Of a stretch of 50,477 nucleotides of DNA, positions 28,843-37,520 are shown in pieces (position 1 is the stretch's first letter; each line of letters starts with the position of its first letter). Below the pieces are notes generated by a model. The model had not been told where the DNA came from, searched no databases, and was given only the letters and a program-made list of their open reading frames with translations. The stretch is taken from positions 1 to 50,477 of the forward strand of contig JACZKQ010000078.1 in NCBI GenBank assembly GCA_014859965.1, in the 5' to 3' direction. Made by a program: the position numbers and the translations under genes. Source of the DNA: Phycisphaerae bacterium. GTDB lineage: Bacteria; Planctomycetota; Phycisphaerae; Sedimentisphaerales; Anaerohalosphaeraceae.

Positions 28843-28871
28843 ACTATATCGGACGAGTGACCCAAAGTCAA
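28843..28871 (-). promoter_or_regulatory. Sigma70-like promoter of the small RNA candidate
   Basis: TTGACT (28871-28866) and TATAGT (28848-28843) are separated by exactly 17 bases; both hexamers differ from consensus at one position. It is the best minus-strand promoter match in the gene-free stretch 28652-29086 and faces away from the topoisomerase gene. Confidence 0.65.
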
Positions 28872-29013
28872 TGAAAAAAAATCCCAGAATTCAAAAAAAC
28901 TTCACAGAAAACAGCCCAAGATGCCCAAATTGCCAGAAAAACGCGGTTTTCTTCCTTTCCAGTGGCCGGCAAATGCGTAGGAAAAAACAAAATCGGACGT
29001 GCGGCGATAGCCC

Positions 29014-29042
29014 TTGCGGGCGAAGCGGTTGTGAAGTAAACT
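29014..29042 (+). promoter_or_regulatory. Weak promoter candidate for the topoisomerase VI A gene
   Basis: TTGCGG (29014-29019) and TAAACT (29037-29042) are 17 bases apart, 45 bases before the ATG at 29087. An inverted repeat, TGAAGT/ACTTCA (29032-29045), overlaps the -10 region and could be an operator. The rest of 28872-29013 is A-rich with no gene that I can support. Confidence 0.3.
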
Positions 29043-29086
29043 TCATGCGTTCAGAACGAACTGCGGTTTTCTCGGAGTAGTGATAT

Positions 29087-30181
29087 ATGTCCCAGACCAA
29101 ACAGGCTCCCGTAGCCAAGCAGATTGCCGATAACGCTCAGGATGTTTACGACAAAATCCTGAAGAAGCAGAAGCCCACCATGAGCACGCCGGTGCGGTCG
29201 CTGGCAAACGTCAAGTACCAGCCCAAGAAGGGCTTTCTGGAGATGCGGGGCAAGATCAAGCAGCGCACGCTGACCGTCGGGACGGTCAAAACCTTCGCCC
29301 AGACGCTCAAGATGATGGCCCTTTCCAAGGAACTCATCGAAAAAGACGATATGGCGACCAAACGAGAGGCCTACTATATCTCCAAGAACTGGGGCAAGGC
29401 AGGCTTTTCCGAGCAGCCCGAATCCGACACGATCATGGACGACGTCGAGGCCATGTTCGGCGTCAACCGCGAACAGCTCAAGTTTATTCCTGAGGAAAAA
29501 GGAGGCGATATCGCCGGAAAGCTTATCGTTATCGACCGGGACGCCTCCGGCAAGAAGCTGCGCATCGACTGCACCAAATTCGGCTCCGGGGCCTACTCAA
29601 TTCCCATCGATGTCGAGCACCTTCAATTCGAAAGCGACGCTAAATTCATCCTGGCCATCGAGACGGCCGGCATGTTCCAGCGGCTCGTAAAATACGATTA
29701 CTGGCACAAGAACAGTTGCATCCTGATCAGTATGGGGGGCGTGCCCACGCGAGCCTGCCGTCGCTTCATCCGCCGCCTCAGCGACGGCCTCAAAATCCCC
29801 GTGTATGCCTTCGTCGACGGCGATCCCTATGGTTATTTCAACATCTACCGCACCCTCAAAGTCGGCAGCGGCAATGCCGCGCATCTGAATGAATACTTCT
29901 GCGTGCCAAAGGCGACATTCCTCGGCGTGACGCCTCAGGATGTCGTCGACTACGAACTGCCGACGCACCCCCTCAAGGAGGTCGATATAAAGCGGGCCAA
30001 GGACGCCCTCAAAAATGACCCCTTTGTCAAGCACCACAAGCGCTGGCAGGAGTCGATCAATCAGATGCTCAAGATGGGCATCCGCGTCGAACAGCAGGCA
30101 TTCGCAAAGCACGGCCTCGACTTCGTCGTCAACAACTATCTCCCCGATAAACTGGCGAGCACGTCGAAGTTCCTGCCGTGA
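29087..30181 (+). CDS. top6A: DNA topoisomerase VI subunit A
   Basis: A 364-aa Spo11/Top6A-type type IIB topoisomerase subunit. The winged-helix (CAP-like) domain carries the catalytic tyrosine in KREAYY (Tyr96 or Tyr97). The Toprim domain has Glu192 in AIETAGMFQRL, the GVPTRACRRFIRRL block and the metal-binding Asp244/Asp246 in DGDPYGYFNIYRTL. Length and order match archaeal and plant subunits, and the sequence appears intact. The holoenzyme needs the GHKL ATPase subunit B, but no Top6B gene lies in this window. It should cleave and pass duplex DNA if B is encoded elsewhere. The gene is single, preceded by a long noncoding stretch. Confidence 0.9.
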   Translation: MSQTKQAPVAKQIADNAQDVYDKILKKQKPTMSTPVRSLANVKYQPKKGFLEMRGKIKQRTLTVGTVKTFAQTLKMMALSKELIEKDDMATKREAYYISKNWGKAGFSEQPESDTIMDDVEAMFGVNREQLKFIPEEKGGDIAGKLIVIDRDASGKKLRIDCTKFGSGAYSIPIDVEHLQFESDAKFILAIETAGMFQRLVKYDYWHKNSCILISMGGVPTRACRRFIRRLSDGLKIPVYAFVDGDPYGYFNIYRTLKVGSGNAAHLNEYFCVPKATFLGVTPQDVVDYELPTHPLKEVDIKRAKDALKNDPFVKHHKRWQESINQMLKMGIRVEQQAFAKHGLDFVVNNYLPDKLASTSKFLP

Positions 30182-30182
30182 C

Positions 30183-30241
30183 CTGCCGTTCCGGCAGCCG
30201 CCGAGCAGCAATCGATACAATCGCACCACCGGCCCGGTGGT
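30183..30241 (+). terminator. Two GC-rich hairpins after topoisomerase VI A
   Basis: CTGCCG/CGGCAG surround a 3-base loop right after the stop codon (30183-30197). ACCACCG and CGGTGGT form a perfect 7-bp stem with loop GCC at 30225-30241. Neither is followed by a T-tract, so factor-dependent termination or RNA 3' protection is more likely than intrinsic termination. Confidence 0.3.
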
Positions 30242-30375
30242 CGGCGCTCAATCGGTCCGCCTCTCCGGCCGATTAACCTGAACACCGGCTGGCAGCGTCC
30301 GTAAACCTGGGCAAGCGACCGGTGCTGGTCGTACAAGAAACTACTCGCCGACAGGTCGGCAACGGGGGCCAGTAC

Positions 30376-31365
30376 ATGAGATGCATTCTAATCCTGCTTG
30401 TGGGCGTCGTGGCGATTTCCGGCTGCACGTCCTACACACCTCAACCGACTGCGTTGCACACAGCGCCGCCCGAAATAGAAAGAACCCCCCTGCCGCCCGG
30501 TGAACCGTTTCGCTTCACCGTAGTCGCGGATAATCGCCCAACAGGCTCAAAACGCCAAGCCTTCCAGTGGACACTGAACGAAATGAATCGCCTTGTCGGC
30601 GGCGAAGGGGCTTTTCTGGTCATGGCCGGCGATTTCGACCCGCCGGCGGTAACGGATCAGGACTTCCGGGCTGCGTTCGGCCCCGCGATGCTGTGGTATC
30701 CGGCGGTCGGTAACCACGAGGCAGAAACCCGCGAGGATATGGAGTGGGTGCGGCAGCGGTACAACCACCTGCCCTACATCGTCCGGCAGGGCCCGGCGGG
30801 CTCCGAAACCACCACGTACTCGTTTGATTATGGATCAGCCCATTTCGTGGTGCTGAATCAGTATTTTGACGGTCAGACCGACCATAAAGGCAAAGGCGAC
30901 GTATGCGACGCTCTTTATGAATGGGTAAAAGCAGACCTGGAGGCGACGCGGCAGTCTGTGATCTTTGTGGTGGGCCATGAGCCCGCTTTCCCGCAGGGTC
31001 GGCACACTGGAACCAGCCTGGATCAGTACCGAGCCAACAGGGACCGGTTTTGGAAACTCCTAAATGAGCACGAGGTGGTTGCGTACTTCTGCGGGCACAC
31101 CCATTCTTACGGGCGGCTGCAGAAAGGCGGCGCCGAGCAGCGTGCCGTAACCTGGCAGGTGGATGCAGGCAATTGCGGCCAAGGAAAGCCTCAGACGTTC
31201 ATCGATGTCCGCGTAACGGATGCGGCCGTGAACTTCAACGTGTACAGCGGAACCCGCGGTCGGGAATTCACAAGAACCGACAGTTGGACACACGTTCTGG
31301 ATCGGAAAGTCAATCAGGCAACGGGCGATCAGCAGCTTGACTACCAGTCGGTGGCAAGTTATTGA
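30376..31365 (+). CDS. Metallophosphoesterase-family lipoprotein
   Basis: A 329-aa predicted lipoprotein: leader MRCILILLVGVVAISGC with lipid-modified Cys17. The calcineurin-like metal motifs are GDFD (85-88), GNHE (112-115), VGHEP (199-203) and GHTHSYGR (240-247). The first motif reads ADNRP (51-55), that is Asp-Asn-Arg instead of Asp-x-His, a variant that may change the metal site. Substrate unknown; likely a periplasmic phosphate-ester hydrolase. The start at 30376 places the lipobox normally; an in-frame ATG at 30322 would bury it. Confidence 0.85.
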   Translation: MRCILILLVGVVAISGCTSYTPQPTALHTAPPEIERTPLPPGEPFRFTVVADNRPTGSKRQAFQWTLNEMNRLVGGEGAFLVMAGDFDPPAVTDQDFRAAFGPAMLWYPAVGNHEAETREDMEWVRQRYNHLPYIVRQGPAGSETTTYSFDYGSAHFVVLNQYFDGQTDHKGKGDVCDALYEWVKADLEATRQSVIFVVGHEPAFPQGRHTGTSLDQYRANRDRFWKLLNEHEVVAYFCGHTHSYGRLQKGGAEQRAVTWQVDAGNCGQGKPQTFIDVRVTDAAVNFNVYSGTRGREFTRTDSWTHVLDRKVNQATGDQQLDYQSVASY

Positions 31366-31404
31366 CCAGGCACGGGCTTCTTCCCTGCACCGGAACGGGC
31401 CCGG

Positions 31405-33027
31405 CTACCGAGCCGTCTTGGCAATTTCCCGGTATTTCTGCATCGCCTTGGCGTATTCCTGCATGGCCGCGTCGGAGAGCACGCCTTCGTTGCGTTTGAT
31501 TTCGGCCTCCACGCGGCTGACCAGGTAGGCCGCCTGCTCCTTTCGCGGACGCAGGGGCCGGTCCGGCACGTTCACTCGAAACAAGCCTGTATGGGCGAAA
31601 CGCACCCGCCCGCTTTCCGACTCAAAGCAGCGGACCGCAATCCATGACGTGCCGTCTATCGCGATCTTCTCATCGATGCGGCTGATTCGTGCCCCTGCCT
31701 TGGTCTCTGTATTCTCCGGATCGATCGACTTGACTACCTCGCCATTGACCACGATTTCAATGCGCTGCAGCGGCCCAGACGCCAGCGCGGCGCCGCGCAC
31801 GTGCACAGGCTCGCCCCCGGCCGCGCGCTCCAATACGCACCCGGCCTCCAAACCGTCGGCCGTAACCATCAGCATGGGACCCGTCGTCACGAAACTTCGG
31901 CCCCGGTTAAGACCTTCCACCCAGGCGTCATAGTTGAAACCTTTGTCCATCTTCACATACACCCGCCCAAACCCCAGCGGCACGGGGTGTACTCCGGACG
32001 CCGTACCCGCCGTAGGCCGCATCCAAAACCCGCAGTTGACGAGGGCGTAATAGGTTTCAAAGCCAAAATGGATCCATCCTTGCTCGGTGAACCCTTTGTC
32101 ATCCGTCTGAACCTTCATGTACTCGGCCGGCGGCTCGCCGAACCGGGTGAACGCAAACTCCGTTCGCCACATGTGATTATTCGCCAGTTCAAAAAGGTCC
32201 ACGCCCATCACCGCAGGCAGCATCATCGACCAGGGCCAGTTGTGTTTGTCGAGTTCGAGGAGGCCCCCTTGAAGGCGGGCCATTTCCGCCACGGGCCCAA
32301 CGGGCGGCGCGCCGATCTCGAACGGGGTCTTGTGATTCAAAATGAACACCGCCCCCAGCGTGTGCTGCCGGTCGGCGACGCTGAATATCTCATACTCCGT
32401 ATTGACCGGGTAGATCACATGCGTTGGATCGATCACGATAAGGTGCGGCTCCACCGTTTCTTCGGCGCTCTTGTCACCCGCCGCCGGTGCGGTGAACGCC
32501 TTTGTGACCCAGTACGTTAGCGGAAAGGAGACATTAAGATCTTCGGCCAACTGTACGTTCGGCAGCTCTTGCAGCGTGCGGTGCACGTGGGTATCGCCGC
32601 TGTACCAGCCCTGAGCCGCCATATCGATCCACCGCCTGAGCGACACGGCCATCGACAGCGGTTCGCCCTGCATGACCACGGTCTGCGTATGGCTGAAGTA
32701 CTCTTTGCCCCGTTCAATCGTCAGCCTGTACGTGCCCGGAGGCAGGTCGACCACGAATGGATGGGCTGAAACCGTTGTGTGCATCTCCACGGCGTTTTTG
32801 ATGGCCTGATTCTGTTTGCGGTAGGCGACCGCCGAACCTTCGGCTGAGGCGGACCGCGCAAAATGCCACGTGCCCTCTTCGCCCTGTACATATACGCGAC
32901 ACGGCAGCGCCGCCTGCGTGTCCGCATTAACGACCGTAACCGTCAGCGGCTGAAGCTCGTCGCCGGCCGCCGCACAACAAAGTCCAAGGACCAGAACCGC
33001 GCATGCCAGGAAATCCGTTTTGTGCAT
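31405..33027 (-). CDS. CehA/McbA family metallohydrolase-like protein, secreted
   Basis: A 540-aa exported protein. Signal peptide residues 1-21, then a beta-rich carboxypeptidase-regulatory-like domain (LTVTVVNADTQAALPCRVYVQG). A PHP-like domain follows, opened by GDTHVHR with Asp145, His147 and His149, as in CehA/McbA hydrolases. Later metal candidates include ELANNHMWR and the region around GRSFVTTGPML. The end is a helical stretch rich in Lys/Glu. The substrate is unknown in this branch. ATG at 33027 follows GAGAGG; an in-frame ATG at 33039 contains that ribosome site and is less likely. Confidence 0.75.
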   Translation of the reverse strand: MHKTDFLACAVLVLGLCCAAAGDELQPLTVTVVNADTQAALPCRVYVQGEEGTWHFARSASAEGSAVAYRKQNQAIKNAVEMHTTVSAHPFVVDLPPGTYRLTIERGKEYFSHTQTVVMQGEPLSMAVSLRRWIDMAAQGWYSGDTHVHRTLQELPNVQLAEDLNVSFPLTYWVTKAFTAPAAGDKSAEETVEPHLIVIDPTHVIYPVNTEYEIFSVADRQHTLGAVFILNHKTPFEIGAPPVGPVAEMARLQGGLLELDKHNWPWSMMLPAVMGVDLFELANNHMWRTEFAFTRFGEPPAEYMKVQTDDKGFTEQGWIHFGFETYYALVNCGFWMRPTAGTASGVHPVPLGFGRVYVKMDKGFNYDAWVEGLNRGRSFVTTGPMLMVTADGLEAGCVLERAAGGEPVHVRGAALASGPLQRIEIVVNGEVVKSIDPENTETKAGARISRIDEKIAIDGTSWIAVRCFESESGRVRFAHTGLFRVNVPDRPLRPRKEQAAYLVSRVEAEIKRNEGVLSDAAMQEYAKAMQKYREIAKTAR

Positions 33028-33162
33028 TTCGCCTCTCATTCTGTATTCGGTCGCGCTGTTTATCGACCGTCTCGGCGGCTTTCCTGCACGCTTTTATACA
33101 GCACATATCAGAGCGTTTTGGAACCCGGTACGTATCAGCAGTATGAGTGCGCAGCATATCGG

Positions 33163-33196
33163 ACGCCAAGCGGCGTCAACTCTTTTAGTTCACGCC
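33163..33196. repeat. Overlapping inverted repeats that exclude each other
   Basis: GGCGT at 33172-33176 can pair upstream with ACGCC (33163-33167) or downstream as part of GGCGTCAACT with AGTTCACGCC (33172-33196, one mismatch). The 291-base gap 33028-33318 between the CehA-like gene and the large membrane protein gene holds this and no gene that I can support. Confidence 0.3.
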
Positions 33197-33318
33197 CGGA
33201 GCGTCCCATAACGTTTTCACGTCAGAATGGAGCACGGCGGTTGTGATGGTGACAGGGCAGGCAAGCCGCACGATCTGTTTGCCGCATCCCCGCAAAAGTG
33301 CGCCGGCGACAGAAAAAC

Positions 33319-35166
33319 TTACTCTTTCTTCCTGCCTCCGAGGAGGCCGCCGATGCCCTCGATAAGGCCGGCGGGGTCCTTGATGACCTCTTTGACCTCG
33401 GCGGGCAGTTTGTCGCCGATTTTATTACCGAGCTTGCCATCGAGCTGCTTCTGGAGTTCCTGATTGAGGCGGTCCTTGCCGGCGTCTGCGAGGGCCTTCT
33501 GGAATTCACCGGTCAGGCCTTTGCTGTCAAAAACGATACGGGGATCGCTCGGCGGGCCAACGAGCCGCAGCGTGGTTTCGAGGTTCTTGAGGACGGCCAG
33601 CACCTCGGATGTGTTTTTGGCGTCGAGCCCGAGCATTCCTTTGCCGCCGCTGTCGGCCTTGAGCTCCTGGAGGTTAACGGCAATGTTCAGGTCCAGGGCC
33701 TCCGCCGTGGCGGTCCCTTTGAAACCGCCCGAGGCCGTCCCGCCCTTAAACACGACGGGATTCTTATCGCTCATCTGCGACTGGAATTTGCTCAGGTCGA
33801 TCTTGTTGAAAACGCCATCCATCGCGGGAATCTTGTCGGCCGAATCAAAGTGGACGGTCAGGACGAACGCCTCGGGATTGTCCTCCGACTGAATCTCGAT
33901 CTTCGCCGGCAGGCCCGCCGCCGCCGGGGCGTCCGAGACGTTGGTAATAATAATTTTGCACGTGCCGAAGGGCGTGTTGGGCAGTTCGACCTTATCCAGC
34001 ACAATGCGTTTGGCGAGCACCCGCGGCGTGGGGCTGGTTACGGCACGCGCTTGCAGATATTCGAGCACCGTGTGGGGGACTTGCTCCGGCTCGGGTTTAC
34101 CGCCGTCGCCGGGTTTGGGAAGATACTGGCGGAGCTTGTCAAGGAACTCTTTGGCCTTCTTGGCATTCTCGAAATACGTCTCCAGCTTGCTGAGATCGCC
34201 CACCGGCACCTTGTAGGCGTCCGGGTCGAACGGCTCGTCGGCGGATTTTTCACGGGGCAGGACCTTGCCCGGCGTCTGCCGCTCGGTGTCGAACCGCACC
34301 TCGGAAAGCAGCATCTCATTGATGACGACTTTTCCGCAGGACAGGTCGTACAGGCGGGCGTCGGCCGAGAGCGTTCCGACAGAAAGCTGATTAAACTGCG
34401 GATTCTCCGGATCGGTCACCTGAATATCTGCAGCGCCCATCTGGCCGCGGGCAAGCGACAGATCGATCCTCCCAACGTTGACTTCGGCCCGGTTGGCGCG
34501 TGTCAGCGCCGCCGTGGCCTGTCGAGTAACCACTTCGTCCTTCAGAACAATGGCGGCGCCTGCGCCGATAAGCACCACAACAACCGCCAATGCGACTCCT
34601 GCCTTGCGAATGATTGGGTTCTTGCCCTCCAGCGCCTGGCGGACGTCTTTTGCACGCTTGCCGATGATTATGCGGTCGGCCATCCGCACCCAGCCTTTAT
34701 TGTTCCACTTCCGGAAGGCCTCAGAGCCTTCTTCCAGCCGAAGCCAGCTCCGGCGGAAGGCCATTACGAGTTGGACCATGATAAGCCCGAGGACAAGGCC
34801 TGCAATCGGGCCGACCACGAGACCGGCAGCGACCGCATAGCGGCTGAAATCTGTCAGACCCAGCACCGGAACGCGGCCAAGCAAACTCAGCAGTCCCGAA
34901 AGATGGGCTTGCACAAAGCCGCCCACATGGTAGAGCAGCGGCGCCGCCGCGTAGCACAGGCCTTTGGCCAGCGCGCCGGACAGAAAAAACAGCCCGAAAT
35001 GGATATTTAGCAGGATAAACAAGAGCAGGATCAGGGCGTGAACGCCGTAGAAGCCGGGGATCAGGCCGAAGGTCAAGCCCAGCATAATCGAAAGAACAAT
35101 AATCAGAGGCGACACGCCGCCGCGGAAGACGGCAATGAATTTGCGAATCGGTTTTGGCAAGAGCAT
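33319..35166 (-). CDS. Large membrane protein resembling a TIGR03546-TIGR03545 fusion
   Basis: A 615-aa protein. Residues about 1-150 hold four or so membrane helices (SPLIIVLSIMLGLTFGLIPG, HALILLLFILLNIHFGLFF, then two more), as in TIGR03546. A further helix at about 188-210 leads into a long soluble part with AsmA/TIGR03545 character: GRIDLSLARGQMGAADIQVTDP, INEMLLSEVRFDTERQTPG and ALDLNIAVNLQELK. Families TIGR03545 and TIGR03546 are, from memory, usually a two-gene pair in bacteria with outer membranes; here both halves lie in one frame. The soluble part is probably periplasmic. Function unknown, possibly envelope lipid or protein traffic. The family assignment is by pattern only. Confidence 0.6.
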   Translation of the reverse strand: MLLPKPIRKFIAVFRGGVSPLIIVLSIMLGLTFGLIPGFYGVHALILLLFILLNIHFGLFFLSGALAKGLCYAAAPLLYHVGGFVQAHLSGLLSLLGRVPVLGLTDFSRYAVAAGLVVGPIAGLVLGLIMVQLVMAFRRSWLRLEEGSEAFRKWNNKGWVRMADRIIIGKRAKDVRQALEGKNPIIRKAGVALAVVVVLIGAGAAIVLKDEVVTRQATAALTRANRAEVNVGRIDLSLARGQMGAADIQVTDPENPQFNQLSVGTLSADARLYDLSCGKVVINEMLLSEVRFDTERQTPGKVLPREKSADEPFDPDAYKVPVGDLSKLETYFENAKKAKEFLDKLRQYLPKPGDGGKPEPEQVPHTVLEYLQARAVTSPTPRVLAKRIVLDKVELPNTPFGTCKIIITNVSDAPAAAGLPAKIEIQSEDNPEAFVLTVHFDSADKIPAMDGVFNKIDLSKFQSQMSDKNPVVFKGGTASGGFKGTATAEALDLNIAVNLQELKADSGGKGMLGLDAKNTSEVLAVLKNLETTLRLVGPPSDPRIVFDSKGLTGEFQKALADAGKDRLNQELQKQLDGKLGNKIGDKLPAEVKEVIKDPAGLIEGIGGLLGGRKKE

Positions 35167-35293
35167 CGTTAACTCCTTCTATCAAAAAGTTGGCTGAATT
35201 GATCTGCCGATTATGCCAGCGGCACGGGTTTTCCGCAAGCAAAAACATCGCAAAAACCGGACGCCAAAGGCCGATATCCATCTAAACGCCGAC

Positions 35294-35323
35294 GGGGCCC
35301 GCATTGTCACCAACGCGGACCCC
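35294..35323 (-). terminator. GC-rich hairpin downstream of the LamG genes
   Basis: GGGGCCCGC (35294-35302) and GCGGACCCC (35315-35323) pair over 9 positions with one mismatch or wobble, 38 bases after the stop of the 699-aa LamG protein read on the minus strand. No T-tract follows. It may end or stabilise the LamG transcript. Confidence 0.35.
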
Positions 35324-35361
35324 TTCGTACATTGTCTGTTGAGGCGCGGCCCCAAATCCTG

Positions 35362-37461
35362 TTAGTCGAGACAGCCGGGCACAGCGTAGCAATCCAGCCA
35401 CTCGCTGACAAACATCGCAATGTCGCCGATGCCGACCTTGCAGTCGCCGTCGTAATCGTACTGCGGCCGCTGGCTCGCCGGACAGACGGCGCCGCTGCCG
35501 AACTCAGCATACAGTCGTGCGACAGCCACATCATCCAAAGCGTAGTTGTAGATTCGGACGTCGTCCAGGGCGCCCTTGTAAAGGTCGCCCCCGGCGTTTG
35601 CCGCACCCAGATAGATGTGTGCATCGCTCTTGCCGCCGAACTGATAGGCGTTCGGCCCGCCTGCCTGAGCGCCGTTGACATACATTACGGCATTCGCGCC
35701 GTCGAACGTGACGGCGACATGCGTCCATTCGCCTGTCGGCAGAATGTTGTCACCGAGGCCCGCCCACGTCGTACCATGCCAGCCCATGCGGCCGGCGTCC
35801 TGATCGTTACAACTGAGGATCCAGTAGAAGTTCTCCGTTTCCCAACTGTCGCGTTTGCTGATCACCGCCTGCCAGCTTCCGTTGGAGCCGCCCCAGTTGG
35901 CCCAGAATGCCACCGTAAGCTGACCTGTGCCCTCGGAAGGATTCCACGGCCCGCAGTCGACCCAACCGTTGGCGTCAAAAAGCAGGGATCCGCCGTTGAT
36001 GCCCACGGCGCTGACGACTCCCTCGACCGCGACGCCGTGGTGTTCCAGACCCGAAGAATCCAACACGCTGGTCGTCTCCGGGCTGATAATGTCGTCCATT
36101 GCGTAATGCGCTACAAGCGATTTGACCGTCAAAGAAGCTGCATTGGAGGTCGCGCTGCCGTCGGCGTTGCTTGCCACGCAATAGAACGATCTGCCCAGAT
36201 CGGCGATGCCTGCGTTGGAGATCGTCAGTTGACTGGTCGTCGCGCCCGACACGCCGGGGCCGTCGGTGACGAGCTGATTATTGCCATCGTACCAGGCGTA
36301 GGATACCGGCTGCAAGAGCGACAGGTCGTTTCGCAGCGCCGCGGCGAAGACCGCATCGCCGCCGGCTTCGACAAACACATTCTGCGGGTGCGTCTGGATG
36401 ACGGGTTTGGTCCACTGCGTCGTGAAACTCCAGATGCTTCCATAGGCATTGTTGGGGTCCCGGGCCGCATCGCTCAGAAGCGTATCGACCCGCCAGTAAT
36501 AGGTCGTATTCACCGCCAGATCGGCGTCCGAAAGGCTGAATTGGAGCGGCCCCGCGGCATTGACCGACCCTTTCAGGCGGCTCATGTTATTGGGATCCCG
36601 CAAAGGCTGAATATCCGTACTCACGTGCACATTGTATTTGACGATGGGCATCGGCGCCGCCACATCCGGTGCGTCCCACTCCAGCATCACCCCGGCGGCA
36701 TCGACCTCCACGGCCCCATTGGCGGGCGACGGGTTGACCGGCTTCCACTGGTTGGCCAGCGGCGTGCCGTTGCCGTTGTTATACAGCAAGGCCACTTCGT
36801 CCGGCGTGAGCGGCCGATTCCAGATCGCGATCTCATCGAGCACACCGCTGAACGGATTGCCAATCCCGTCGGCGCCGTTGTAGCTGACGCAGCCGAAAAC
36901 CACGTGCGCGTCGATTTGGTCGCCGAGTGCGAATTCACTGGTCGCCACAGGCACGTTGTCACGATAGAGAATGGCGGTCGTGCCGTCAAACGTTACGCAC
37001 ACGTGCTGCCACTGGTCCACGGGCAAACCGTCCGGATTGGAAGGTCCGGGTCCGGTCCACTGCTGAAAATAAAGGCTCGCCTCCGTGCATTCGAGGTGCC
37101 ATCTCACCTGGCCGGCGGCCCAGTCATTTCGCTTGGCGACCAACCCCTGCCAGGTTGATCCGCCCGATCTCCACTTGGCCCAGCATGAGATGGACAATTG
37201 CCCGGTCCCCTCGGAAGGGTCCCACGTGCCGGTATCGGCGCCGGTGCTTCCGCTGCCGTCAAAGTCGGCGGCCAGACCGACGACACCCTCGACGAACGGA
37301 GCCGTACCTCCGAGCAGCACGGCGTCGTGACCGCCGGGCGAAGAGTCTTTGAAATTGCCGTCGAGCGGCCAGTAGCCCACAAGCCCGTCCATGAGACTCG
37401 CTTCGGCAGGGCCCGTCAACCCGAAACATAACGCCGCAACTATAATCAATACCTTTTTCAT
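35362..37461 (-). CDS. Secreted LamG/Ig-like protein with half-dockerin tail, 699 aa
   Basis: Signal peptide (MKKVLIIVAALCFGLTGPAEA), then LamG domain one (about 22-215, GLVGYWPLDGNFKDSS), a fibronectin-like segment (WKPVNPSPANGAVEVD), an Ig-like domain (PVIQTHPQNVFVEAGGDAVF to SNAASLTV), LamG domain two, and a C-terminal DYDGDCKVGIGDIAMFVSEW. This tail is one calcium-binding half of a dockerin repeat with a Gly-Asp-Cys mark. LamG domains bind glycans or proteins at the cell surface. GGAGG 8 bases upstream selects ATG 37461. It follows the 1105-aa paralogue by 59 bases and is probably co-transcribed. Confidence 0.85.
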   Translation of the reverse strand: MKKVLIIVAALCFGLTGPAEASLMDGLVGYWPLDGNFKDSSPGGHDAVLLGGTAPFVEGVVGLAADFDGSGSTGADTGTWDPSEGTGQLSISCWAKWRSGGSTWQGLVAKRNDWAAGQVRWHLECTEASLYFQQWTGPGPSNPDGLPVDQWQHVCVTFDGTTAILYRDNVPVATSEFALGDQIDAHVVFGCVSYNGADGIGNPFSGVLDEIAIWNRPLTPDEVALLYNNGNGTPLANQWKPVNPSPANGAVEVDAAGVMLEWDAPDVAAPMPIVKYNVHVSTDIQPLRDPNNMSRLKGSVNAAGPLQFSLSDADLAVNTTYYWRVDTLLSDAARDPNNAYGSIWSFTTQWTKPVIQTHPQNVFVEAGGDAVFAAALRNDLSLLQPVSYAWYDGNNQLVTDGPGVSGATTSQLTISNAGIADLGRSFYCVASNADGSATSNAASLTVKSLVAHYAMDDIISPETTSVLDSSGLEHHGVAVEGVVSAVGINGGSLLFDANGWVDCGPWNPSEGTGQLTVAFWANWGGSNGSWQAVISKRDSWETENFYWILSCNDQDAGRMGWHGTTWAGLGDNILPTGEWTHVAVTFDGANAVMYVNGAQAGGPNAYQFGGKSDAHIYLGAANAGGDLYKGALDDVRIYNYALDDVAVARLYAEFGSGAVCPASQRPQYDYDGDCKVGIGDIAMFVSEWLDCYAVPGCLD

Positions 37462-37520
37462 TTTTATGTCCTCCATTCTTATGTTAGTCGTCAACAAACC
37501 TCGTATCGCGATAAAGCCGT

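Noticed and set aside
30225-30241. Perfect 7-bp hairpin after top6A as an intrinsic terminator
   Set aside because: No T-tract follows on either strand; kept only as a low-confidence 3' structure.
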